A stretch of DNA of 64,000 bases, taken from NCBI RefSeq assembly GCF_001424265.1, contig NZ_LMOV01000012.1:453-64452 (forward strand), in the 5' to 3' direction. The stretch comes from Acidovorax sp. Leaf160. GTDB lineage: Bacteria; Pseudomonadota; Gammaproteobacteria; Burkholderiales; Burkholderiaceae_C. Made by a program: the position numbers and the translations under genes. Below are positions 54,787 to 62,874 of this stretch, in pieces. Numbering within the stretch: the first letter of the stretch is position 1; each line of letters starts with the position of its first letter. Below the pieces are notes generated by a model. It was given only the letters and a program-made list of their open reading frames with translations. It was not told the DNA's origin and searched no databases.

Positions 54787-56187
54787 TCAACCGGGCGGCT
54801 GGCGGAACGGGCTGCGCGACTGCAGGTGGTCCAGATACTGCGCAACGCCCTGTCCCTCGCGCTCCAGGAACCGGTCCACCGCTTCGGCGAAAGCCGGATG
54901 CGCCAGCCAGTGCGCGCTGGTGGCCTGCACCGGCAGCAGGGCCCGCGCCATCTTGTGCTCGCCCTGCGCCCCGCCTTCGAAACGCTGCACGCCGTGGGCG
55001 ATGCACCAGGCGATCGGCTGGTAGTAGCAGGCCTCGAAGTGCAGACAGTCCACCCGCTCGATCGCGCCCCAGTACCGCCCGAAGGCCACTTCAGAGTGTT
55101 TTGTGCCGCTGGCGCTTGATCCGCCTGGTCCTATAGCTATCAAACTTGTAGCAATCGGCTCGCCTGCGCGCTCGGCGATGAAGAGCACCCACGACTCGGG
55201 CATGTCCCGCTCCATGCGATGGAAGAAATCGCGCGACAGATAGGGCGGGTTGCCGTGTTCCAGGTAGGTGCGCTCGTAGCAACGGTAGAAGAAATCCCAG
55301 TCGCTGGCGGTGATGCCGCTGCCCCGCAGCGCCCGGAACGCGACGCCCGCCTCGGCCACGCGCCGGCGTTCCTGGCGGATCTTCTTGCGTTTGTCCTGCG
55401 AAAGCGATGCGAGGAAGTCCTCGAAATCGCGGAACGGCCGGCCTGGCGCCTCGGACTCGTGCGGAGCGGGGAGCGTGGGGGCCACACTCTCGCCGCCGCC
55501 GGGCCGCCCCAAGGCGGCGAGGGCCCCCTCGGGGGGCAGCGAACCACGCGAAGCGGGGAGCGTGGGGGCCTCACTCTCGCCGCCGCCGGGCCGCCCCAAG
55601 GCGGGGAGGGCCCCCTCGGGGGGCAGCGAACCACGCGAAGCGGGGAGCGTGGGGGCCACATTCTTCCAATGAAACTGCACCGTGTGCCGCAGCATCAGGC
55701 CTTGCGCGCGGGCGGCTTCCACATCCTCATCCGCTGCAAACAGCAGGTGCAGCGACGACAGCTCCGCCTCTTCGCACCAGGCCAGCAGGGCCTGCAGCAG
55801 TGTGGCGCGCGCCGCGTCGCTGCGGGCCAGCAGGCGGGCGCCGGGCACGGGGGTGAAGGGCACGGCGACCACCGCTTTCGGGTAGTAATCCAGCCCGTGA
55901 CGGCCGTAGGCGTCGGCCCAGGCCCAGTCGAAGACGTATTCGCCATAGGAATGCGCCTTGACGTACAGCGCGCAAGCCGCCTGCAAGGTGTCGCCCTGCC
56001 AGAGCGTGAAGAAGCGCGCGGTCCAGCCGGTGCTGGGCGTTGCGCTGCCGCTGTCCTGCAATGCGGCCAGATACGCATGGCGCAGGAAAGGCGTGGGGTG
56101 CGGCTGCCCGGCCAGCAGGGCATTCCAGGCCGCCGCGTCGATCTGGCCGGCCTGATCGGTGACGCGCAACTCGTACTCGCAAGGCAT
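54787..56187 (-). CDS. GNAT/FemAB-like acyltransferase carrying two repeat insertions
   Basis: A 466-residue protein of the DUF482-type GNAT/FemAB-like family (annotated elsewhere as peptidoglycan biosynthesis/recognition acyltransferase); actual substrate unknown. The core starts ELRVTDQAGQIDAAAWNALL and ends near FEGGAQGEHKMARALLPVQ. Two parts are foreign: residues about 176-241 are encoded by two 87-bp tandem units plus a partial third (PTLPASRGSLPPEGA... and RPGGGES repeated), and about 345-366 come from head-tail repeat copy 9 (ATSLIAIGPGGSSASGTKHS). Both keep the frame. The segment FEDFLASLSQDKRKKIRQERR after the first insert is typical of the family, which shows the gene continues normally. 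The start at 56187 was chosen from the family-like N-terminus. Confidence 0.82.
   Translation of the reverse strand: MPCEYELRVTDQAGQIDAAAWNALLAGQPHPTPFLRHAYLAALQDSGSATPSTGWTARFFTLWQGDTLQAACALYVKAHSYGEYVFDWAWADAYGRHGLDYYPKAVVAVPFTPVPGARLLARSDAARATLLQALLAWCEEAELSSLHLLFAADEDVEAARAQGLMLRHTVQFHWKNVAPTLPASRGSLPPEGALPALGRPGGGESEAPTLPASRGSLPPEGALAALGRPGGGESVAPTLPAPHESEAPGRPFRDFEDFLASLSQDKRKKIRQERRRVAEAGVAFRALRGSGITASDWDFFYRCYERTYLEHGNPPYLSRDFFHRMERDMPESWVLFIAERAGEPIATSLIAIGPGGSSASGTKHSEVAFGRYWGAIERVDCLHFEACYYQPIAWCIAHGVQRFEGGAQGEHKMARALLPVQATSAHWLAHPAFAEAVDRFLEREGQGVAQYLDHLQSRSPFRQPPG
55091..55152 (-). repeat. head-tail repeat, copy 9 (inside acyltransferase gene)
   Basis: Minus-strand head GCTACAAGTTTGATAGC (55152-55136), 20 bases, GCGCC (55115-55111), then AGCGGCACAAAACACTCTGA, nearly the same far tail as copy 6. 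Read in frame in the sense direction. Confidence 0.9.
55466..55660. repeat. 87-bp tandem repeat, in-frame in the acyltransferase gene
   Basis: Units begin at 55466, 55553 and 55640 with GCGGGGAGCGTGGGGGCC; two are complete and the third is partial. Period 87 = 29 codons. Each unit contains the dyad GGCCGCCCCAAGGCGG and the C/G-rich CCCCCTCGGGGGG palindrome; I recall single intergenic copies of such a sequence from related genomes. Confidence 0.9.
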
Positions 56188-56357
56188 GGAGGGGGCGTCT
56201 GGCGTGGAGGGGGGAGCGGAGGGCGATGGCAAGGGCGGGTCTTTCGGTCGGGCAGAGATCGCCAGGTGGGGCGCTGCTGCGATGGTGCCACCGGATCGGC
56301 CACCCCGCGCACGCTGGGGTCGTGCCGGGGTGCGCGCCGGCCGGCACAATCACGGCC

Positions 56358-56951
56358 ATGACGTCTTCCCGCCTCCGCCAACCCGTCCCCCTCGACCGCG
56401 CCACCCGGCTGATCAACCATGGCCCGACCGTGCTGGTCAGCGCCCGCCACGGCGGGCGCAGCAACGTGATGGCGGCGGCCTGGAACATGGCGCTGGACTT
56501 CGCACCGCCCAAGGTCGCGGTGGTGATCGACAAGGCCACCTTCACGCGCGGGCTGATCGAGGCTTCCGGGCACTTCGCGCTCAGCGTTCCCTGCCGCGCG
56601 CAGGCCGCGCTGACCACGGCCATCGGCGGCGTCAGCGGCCAGACGGTGGACAAGCCGGCCACGCTGCCGGGCCTGGCCTGGATCGATGACGAGCCGGCCA
56701 GCCCCGCGCCGCTGGTGGCCGGCTGCGTGGCCTGGCTCGCCTGCCGGCTGTTGCCTGAACCGCACATTCAGCAGACCTACGACCTGTTCCTGGGCGAAGT
56801 GGTGGGCGCATGGGCCGACACGCGCGTGTATTCAGACGGGCGCTGGCATTTCGACGGGCACGACGAACTGCGCACGCTGCACCATGTGGCAGGAGGGCAC
56901 TACCTGCTGGCCGGAGCGGCCGTGGGCACGGACGCAGGCGCGGCCGGCTGA
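56358..56951 (+). CDS. flavin reductase-like FMN-binding protein
   Basis: A 197-residue protein of the flavin reductase-like (split-barrel FMN-binding) family. The core has PTVLVSARHGGRSNVMAAAWNMAL (flavin phosphate region, about 25-48), PPKVAVVIDKATFTRGLIEASGHFALSVP and a later FLGEVVGAWADTRVYS. Such proteins bind FMN and reduce flavin or act as oxidoreductases of unknown substrate. No adjacent monooxygenase. The ATG at 56358 was chosen because it precedes the domain directly; upstream in-frame codons overlap the divergent acyltransferase leader. Confidence 0.86.
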   Translation: MTSSRLRQPVPLDRATRLINHGPTVLVSARHGGRSNVMAAAWNMALDFAPPKVAVVIDKATFTRGLIEASGHFALSVPCRAQAALTTAIGGVSGQTVDKPATLPGLAWIDDEPASPAPLVAGCVAWLACRLLPEPHIQQTYDLFLGEVVGAWADTRVYSDGRWHFDGHDELRTLHHVAGGHYLLAGAAVGTDAGAAG

Positions 56952-57000
56952 CCGTGCAGGCGCCGGCCGCCCGGCGCGCCGCCCCGCTGCTGCTGGCCGC

Positions 57001-57999
57001 TCACTCCACGGCGATGGCGGCCCGGTGGGCCAGCGCGCGGTAGCGGCTGATCTCCTGCTCCATCATCTGCCTAAAGGCCGGGGCGCCCAGGGCAACGGGT
57101 TCCATCCCCTGATTGCGCAGCTGGGCCTGCAGTGCCGGGTCGGCCATCAACGCCGTGGTTTCACGCGCCAGCCGATCCACGATGGGCTGGGGCGTGTTCC
57201 TAGGCGCCGACAGCGCGTACCAGCCGTCGAAGACTGCATCGGGAAGCTGCAGCTCGCCCATCGTCGGAATGCCTGGCAGCAGGCTGGCGCGGGTCGTTCC
57301 CACGATGCCGAGTGCGCGCAGCCTGCCCGACTTCACGTGGGGTGCCACCGAGGCGACCGTGTCGACCGCCATCTCGATCTCTCCGCTCATGAGCGCCATG
57401 GCGCTCTGCGCGCTGCCTTTGTAGGGCACGTCCTGGAGCTGCACGCCGGCTGCAAGGGCGAAGAGTTCGCCGGCCAGATGCGGCGCGGAGCCCGGCCCGA
57501 AGGTGGCGTAGTGCACGGATCCGGGCCTGGCCTTCGCGGCGGCGATCAGGTCGCCCACCTGCCGCCAGGGCTTGTCGCTGCTGACCACCAGCACCAGCGG
57601 CGTTCGCGCGACGACCATGACCGGCGCCAGGTCGCGCAGCGGGTCGTAGGGCAGCTTGCTGCGCAGTGCCGGGTTGACGGTGTAGCTGGTCGAGCCCGAC
57701 AGCAGCAGCGTGTAGCCGTCGGGCGCAGCCTTGGCGGCAGCGTCGGTGCCGATGATGGTCGAGGCGCCTGGACGGTTGTCGATCACGACCGGCTGCTGCA
57801 GCCGCTCGGCCAGCCGCTGGCCCACTGCGCGGGCCACCAGATCGGTGCCGCCGCCGGGCGGGAACGGCACGATGAGCTTGATCGGGCGGACGGGCCATGG
57901 GCTGTCGGCCCGCGCGGCAGCAGGTGCCAGGCTGGCGCCGGCAGCGACTGCCAGCGCGGACGCGGCGGAGAGGGCGAAGCGGCGGCGGGAGAGGTGCAT
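57001..57999 (-). CDS. tripartite tricarboxylate transporter (Bug-type) substrate-binding protein
   Basis: A 332-residue periplasmic binding protein of the Bug/TctC family, greatly expanded in Bordetella and Comamonadaceae. A twin-arginine-like signal (SRRRFALSAASALAVAAG) ends near ARADSPWP. The mature N-terminus PIKLIVPFPPGGGTDLVARAVGQRL and VVIDNRPGASTIIGTDAAAKAAPDGYTLLL are the family signature; it binds a small carboxylate. No TctAB membrane genes are adjacent, which is usual for orphan Bug proteins. Downstream of and cotranscribable with the M20 gene (gap 28 bases); the divergent LysR gene is the likely regulator. Confidence 0.92.
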   Translation of the reverse strand: MHLSRRRFALSAASALAVAAGASLAPAAARADSPWPVRPIKLIVPFPPGGGTDLVARAVGQRLAERLQQPVVIDNRPGASTIIGTDAAAKAAPDGYTLLLSGSTSYTVNPALRSKLPYDPLRDLAPVMVVARTPLVLVVSSDKPWRQVGDLIAAAKARPGSVHYATFGPGSAPHLAGELFALAAGVQLQDVPYKGSAQSAMALMSGEIEMAVDTVASVAPHVKSGRLRALGIVGTTRASLLPGIPTMGELQLPDAVFDGWYALSAPRNTPQPIVDRLARETTALMADPALQAQLRNQGMEPVALGAPAFRQMMEQEISRYRALAHRAAIAVE

Positions 58000-58027
58000 G
58001 GTGTGAGGGCTCGGCAGGGTTTCAGGA

Positions 58028-59472
58028 TCAGGCTGCGGGGGAGGCGGCAGAAGCGCCGGATGCGGCAGGGCGGGCGGGCCAGGGCGCTCCGCCGTGCGAG
58101 GCGGGCTCGCCCAGATCCCAGTAGAGGCCCGCCATCACCCGCAAACCCTCGCGCACGACGGGGGCCAGCAGGTGTTCGTTGGGCGCGTGCTGGGCGCAGG
58201 CAGGGTACGAGTGCGGCACCCAGAGCGTGGGCAGTCCCAGCACGTGCGCAAACGCATCGTTGGGCAGGGAGCCCGCCAGGTTCGGAAGCACGTCGGGCCG
58301 CTGCCCCGCGCTGCGCTCGATGGAATGCTGTGCCCATTGCGCCCAGGCGTGGTCGGGCTCCAGCCGCGTGGCCGCGCCCGACAGGGTGATCGCGACGTCG
58401 ATGCCCTCGAAACCCTGGGCCGCCAGGTGGTCCTGCACTGTCTCTGCCAGCCGTTCCCAGGCCGTGCCCACCACGAAGCGCAGCTGGCAATGCACCACCG
58501 CCTCGCCCGGAATCGCATTGATCGGCCGCTGCGGGTTGCCGGCGCCCATGGCCAGTACCTCCAGCGTGTTCCAGCCCATCAGCCGTTCGGCTGGCGACAA
58601 ACCCGGCTCGCCCCAGCCTTCGCTGAGCGCCGGGTCGTCGGCGCCACCGCCGATCGCGATGGGAGCGAGCGACTCGCGGACGGCGGGCGAGATCGGCGGT
58701 GGACGCAGCCCGGCGATGGTGATGCGGCCGCGCGTGTCGACCATCGACGCCACCGCGTTGCACAGCACGGTGGCCGGGTTGGCCAGCACGCCGCCCCAGT
58801 TGCCCGAGTGGAAGGCGCGCGCCCGCTCCTTCAGGCGCAGGGTGAAGTTGACGGCCCCGCGCGATCCGAGAAACAGGGTCGGCCGGGCTGTGCTCACGCG
58901 CGGGCCGTCGCTGGCGAGGAACACGTCGGCCCGCAGTGCCTGGCGCTGCTGCTCGCAGAAGGCATGCAGGCCCGGCGAGCCGGCCTCTTCGCCCATCTCG
59001 AACAGCCAGGTCAGGTTGTAGCCCAGCCGGCCCTGGCGCGACTGGAGCGTGGCCTGCAGCGCGCCGAGGTTCACCGTGTGCTGCCCCTTGTTGTCCGCCG
59101 TGCCCCGGCCGTAGAGCCGGTCACCCTCGGCCGTCAGCGCCCAGGGGCCCAGCCCTTCGCGCCAGGCGGCATCCTGGCCGCTGACGACATCGCCATGGCC
59201 ATAGCCCAGCACCGTCGGCAGATCGGGGTGCTCCACGCGCCGGGCGATCAGGAACGGGCCGCCCTGCGGCACCGGATTGGGCAGCACCCGGCAGTCGAAC
59301 CCCAGCGATTCGAGTGGCGACACCAGTGCATCGCGCAGGTAGGCCTCCAAGGCGGGGGTGACGGTGCCGGTGTCGCTTTCGGTGCGCAGTGCCACCCGGC
59401 GCTGCAAGTCCGAGAAGAATGCCCGTCGTCGAAGTAGGTGCTGGCGAGATCGAGCGCGTGCTGGCGTGGCAT
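58028..59472 (-). pseudogene. M20 family metallopeptidase, frameshifted near the N-terminus
   Basis: The body is a clear M20 peptidase/deacylase: GYGHGDVVSGQ (metal His and Asp), YGRGTADNKGQHTVNL (bridging Asp), FEMGEEAGSPGL (catalytic Glu-Glu), FHSGNWGGVLANP and WVPHSYPACAQHAPNEHL (C-terminal metal His). The N-terminus MPRQHALDLASTYFDDG starts at 59472, but after GAC GAC GGG (about 59422) the expected AFFSDLQRRVALRTESDTG continues one base out of frame. A single missing base near 59421 explains this. Either the gene is broken, a later start (for example GTG near 59393) yields a shortened protein, or the base is a sequencing error. Full length would be about 481 residues. Partner gene: the Bug-type binding protein. 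Confidence 0.78.
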
Positions 59473-59557
59473 GAGGCTTCCTGACATGGAATGCTGCTGG
59501 GGAGGTGGGAATAAAAGCCCTGAGCTGCATTGCGGGAAGTGCTGTTTTTGCAGGGGG

Positions 59558-59578
59558 GTGTTGCCTGCAAGGCAACAC
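59558..59578. promoter_or_regulatory. LysR-type operator palindrome
   Basis: GTGTTGCCT (59558-59566) and AGGCAACAC (59570-59578) are perfect inverted arms around GCA; the inner TTGCC-N5-GGCAA fits the T-N11-A motif of LysR-type sites. It lies between the divergent M20 and LysR genes, 58 bases before the LysR ATG. Confidence 0.72.
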
Positions 59579-59635
59579 GGAGCGTGGCAGGCCACAATCG
59601 GGCCATCGCTTGACTGCCTTGCTGCCCACGCTCCC

Positions 59636-60616
59636 ATGGCTTGCCCGCCCCTGCTCAGCACACCCATGCGCCACTTCCTGGAAGTGGCCCAGGCCGGCTC
59701 GGTCCATCGCGCCGCCACCCGGCTGTTCGTGGCGCCGTCGGCGGTGAGCCGGCAGATCGCCAAGCTGGAAGACGGGCTGGGCACGCCCCTCTTCGAGCGG
59801 CAGTCGCGCGGCATGGTGCTCACCGCCGCGGGCCAGCGGCTGGCCGGGCATCTGCGGCATGTGGTTCTGGACGCCGAACAGGTGCTCGACCAGGTGCGCC
59901 ACCTGGGGCGGCAGTCCGCGGCCCGGGTGCGGGTGTGCTGCACCGAGGGCTTCGCGTCCGGCTTCATGCCCGCGTTCATGCAGGCGTTCATGGCCGACAC
60001 CCCCGGCAGCCAGATCGAGCTGCTGGTCGGCTCTCCGGACGAGGTGGCCGGGTGGGTCCTGCGGGGCGACGCGGACATCGGCCTCAAGTACGCGGTGGCG
60101 CCCGAGCCGGGGCTGCGCGTGGCCCACGCCGCCCAGGCCCCGGTGATGGCCGTCATGGCGCCCGACCATCCCCTGGCCGGGCGCTCGGTGGTCACGTTGC
60201 CGGAGGTGGTGGGCTATCCGCTGCTGGTCGGCAGCCAGGGCATGACGGCCAGGCAGCTGTTCGACCTGGCCTGCAGCGCGCGGGGCTTGCGCTACACGCC
60301 CGTGTTCGTCAGCAATTTCTCGTCGGTCATGCTGCCCCTGCTGCGTTCGCCTCAGGTGCTGCTGTCCGGCCTGCTCACGGTGCACCACCTGCTGTCGGCG
60401 GGCCAGGCGGTGGTGCGGCCGTTCGACGAGCCGGTGCTGACGCAGCGCCGCCTGCTGGTGCTGGCGCTGGAAGGCCGCACCCTGTCAGGCCCCGTGGCGG
60501 CCTGCATCGAGCGCATGATCGACTTCGTGGGCCGCCATTCCGGCGAGCCTGCCGCGCCGGCCAGCGCTGCCGGCCCCTTGCGCGCAGGCCCCGATGCGGC
60601 AACGCCGCAGGGATGA
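59636..60616 (+). CDS. LysR family transcriptional regulator
   Basis: A 326-residue LysR-type regulator. The N-terminal winged helix-turn-helix reads MRHFLEVAQAGSVHRAATRLFVAPSAVSRQIAKLEDGLGTPLFER (about residues 11-55), followed by a linker helix and a periplasmic-binding-like effector domain (about 95-300). It is divergent from the M20 peptidase and Bug-type gene with a palindromic operator between, so it most likely controls uptake and hydrolysis of an amide- or acyl-amino-acid-like substrate that is also its inducer. The ATG at 59636 fits the family start. Confidence 0.93.
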   Translation: MACPPLLSTPMRHFLEVAQAGSVHRAATRLFVAPSAVSRQIAKLEDGLGTPLFERQSRGMVLTAAGQRLAGHLRHVVLDAEQVLDQVRHLGRQSAARVRVCCTEGFASGFMPAFMQAFMADTPGSQIELLVGSPDEVAGWVLRGDADIGLKYAVAPEPGLRVAHAAQAPVMAVMAPDHPLAGRSVVTLPEVVGYPLLVGSQGMTARQLFDLACSARGLRYTPVFVSNFSSVMLPLLRSPQVLLSGLLTVHHLLSAGQAVVRPFDEPVLTQRRLLVLALEGRTLSGPVAACIERMIDFVGRHSGEPAAPASAAGPLRAGPDAATPQG

Positions 60617-60695
60617 CCTGCCCGGGCCGGGGCGCCGGCACCGGCGGGCCGCGATGCGGATGACATAATCGTTTCAGTCTTTTTCTCCCCTCCGT

Positions 60696-62348
60696 ATGTC
60701 ACTCGTCATCAGCATCGCCCAGTTCAACTTCATCGTGGGCGATTTGCAGGGCAACGCCCAGAAGATCATCCAGGCCGCCCGCGACGCGCATGCTGCCGGC
60801 GCCCGCCTGCTGCTGACGCCCGAGCTGGCCCTGTGCGGCTACGCGGCGGAAGACCTGTTCCTGCGTCCCGCGTTCCTGGCGGCCAGCGATGCGGCGCTGG
60901 GCGAAGTGGCGCGCGGCACGGCCGATCTGGAGGGGCTCGCCATCGTGGTCGGCCATCCGCAACGCCTGCCTGACGACCCCGCCGGCCGCTGCGCCAACGC
61001 CGCCAGCGTGGTGCGCGCGGGCCGCATCGAGCAGACCTACGCCAAGCAGGAACTGCCCAACTACCAGGTGTTCGATGAACGCCGCTATTTCACGCCCGGC
61101 TCCGGCACCTGCGTGTTCGAGGTCGAAGGCTTGCGCATCGGACTGCTGATCTGCGAGGACGCCTGGTTTCCGGGCCCGGCGCGGCGTGCCGCCGAGGCCG
61201 GGGCGCAGCTGCTCGTGAGCATCAATGCGTCGCCGTTCCACGCCGGCAAAAGCTCCGAGCGCGAGCAGATCATGCGCGACCGCGTCACGGAAACGGGTCT
61301 GCCACTGCTCTACGCCCACCTGGTCGGCGGCCAGGACGAGGTGGTGTTCGAGGGCCGATCGTTCGCGCTGAACGCCGACGGATTCATCGCCTTGCGAGCG
61401 CCCGGTTTCGAGGAAAAACTGGTGCTGGCGCAGGTGGAATCTACGCAGGGCGCTATAAAAATAATAGCCGACGTGGCGCCGGTGCCTCCGCTGGAGGCCG
61501 ATCTCTGGTCGGCCCTGGTGCTGGGCGTGCGCGACTACGTGGGCAAGAACGGCTTTCCAGGCGCACTGCTGGGCCTGTCGGGCGGCATCGATTCCGCGCT
61601 GGTGCTGGCGGTCGCCGTCGACGCGCTGGGCGCCGACAAGGTGCGCGCGGTGATGATGCCGTCGCCCTACACGGCGGACATCAGCTGGATCGATGCCCGC
61701 GACATGGCCGAGCGCCTGCACGTGCGCTACGACGAGATCTCCATCGCGCCGCAGTTCGAGGCCTTCCAGGCGGCGCTCGCGGGCGAATTCGCCGGCTTGC
61801 CCGAAGACGCCACGGAAGAGAACCTGCAGGCGCGCATTCGCGGCACGCTGCTGATGGCGCTTTCCAACAAGTTTGGCGCCATCGTGCTCACCACCGGCAA
61901 CAAGAGCGAGATGGCGACGGGCTACTGCACGCTGTATGGCGACATGGCGGGTGGCTTTGCCGTCATCAAGGATGTGCCCAAGACCCAGGTGTTCGCCCTG
62001 GCGCGCTGGCGCAACGCCAACGACCCCTTCGGCACGGGCGCAAGCCCCATTCCCGAGCGCATCATCACGCGGCCGCCCAGCGCCGAACTGCGGCCCGACC
62101 AGACCGACCAGGACAGCCTGCCGCCCTACGAGGTGCTCGATGCCATCGTGGCGCGGTACATGGAGGGCGACGAGCCCATCGAGTCCATCATCGAAGACGG
62201 CTACGACCGGGCCGATGTCGAACGCGTCACCCGGCTCATCAAGCTCAACGAATACAAGCGCCGCCAGGCGCCGGTGGGCATCCGGGTCACGCGCCGCAGC
62301 TTCGGCAAGGACTGGCGCTATCCCATCACCAGCCGCTTTCGCGCCTGA
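60696..62348 (+). CDS. nadE: glutamine-dependent NAD+ synthetase
   Basis: A 550-residue two-domain NadE. The N-terminal nitrilase-type glutaminase has Glu43 (TPELALCGY), a Lys near 116 (YAKQELPNYQVFDE) and the Cys in LLICEDAWFPG; the C-terminal synthetase has the P-loop GLSGGIDSALVLA (about 292-304) and TTGNKSEMATGYCTLYGDMAGGF. It amidates nicotinate adenine dinucleotide using glutamine nitrogen. Residues about 244-258 (around GAIKIIADV), in the linker between the two domains, are encoded by head-tail repeat copy 10, in frame. A CATAAT -10 lies about 30 bases upstream. Confidence 0.97.
   Translation: MSLVISIAQFNFIVGDLQGNAQKIIQAARDAHAAGARLLLTPELALCGYAAEDLFLRPAFLAASDAALGEVARGTADLEGLAIVVGHPQRLPDDPAGRCANAASVVRAGRIEQTYAKQELPNYQVFDERRYFTPGSGTCVFEVEGLRIGLLICEDAWFPGPARRAAEAGAQLLVSINASPFHAGKSSEREQIMRDRVTETGLPLLYAHLVGGQDEVVFEGRSFALNADGFIALRAPGFEEKLVLAQVESTQGAIKIIADVAPVPPLEADLWSALVLGVRDYVGKNGFPGALLGLSGGIDSALVLAVAVDALGADKVRAVMMPSPYTADISWIDARDMAERLHVRYDEISIAPQFEAFQAALAGEFAGLPEDATEENLQARIRGTLLMALSNKFGAIVLTTGNKSEMATGYCTLYGDMAGGFAVIKDVPKTQVFALARWRNANDPFGTGASPIPERIITRPPSAELRPDQTDQDSLPPYEVLDAIVARYMEGDEPIESIIEDGYDRADVERVTRLIKLNEYKRRQAPVGIRVTRRSFGKDWRYPITSRFRA
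61407..61468 (-). repeat. head-tail repeat, copy 10 (inside nadE)
   Basis: Minus-strand head GCTATTATTTTTATAGC (61468-61452), 20 bases, GCGCC (61431-61427). In frame in the interdomain linker of nadE, antisense orientation. The tail beyond GCGCC is weak. Confidence 0.85.
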
Positions 62349-62366
62349 CACCCGCAGGCCATCCTT

Positions 62367-62394
62367 GCACCCGCACCCGCACCCGCACCCGCAC
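62367..62394. repeat. hexanucleotide repeat GCACCC x4.7 between nadE and glnB
   Basis: Nearly five exact 6-bp units lie 46 bases before the glnB start codon. Confidence 0.85.
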
Positions 62395-62397
62395 TAG

Positions 62398-62778
<381 letters not shown>

Positions 62779-62874
62779 TCCTGTCGCGGGCCGTCGCTCC
62801 CTCGGGCGGCGCGGCCCCCGCGGCTGTTCGTCAATGGTGGCGCTGGGGACCGTGTGCCCTGCCGGCCGCCCGGC

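Noticed and set aside
55466-55660. CRISPR-like regular repeat
   Set aside because: The 87-bp units are directly adjacent tandem copies without unique spacers, read in frame in a protein gene, and no cas genes are present.
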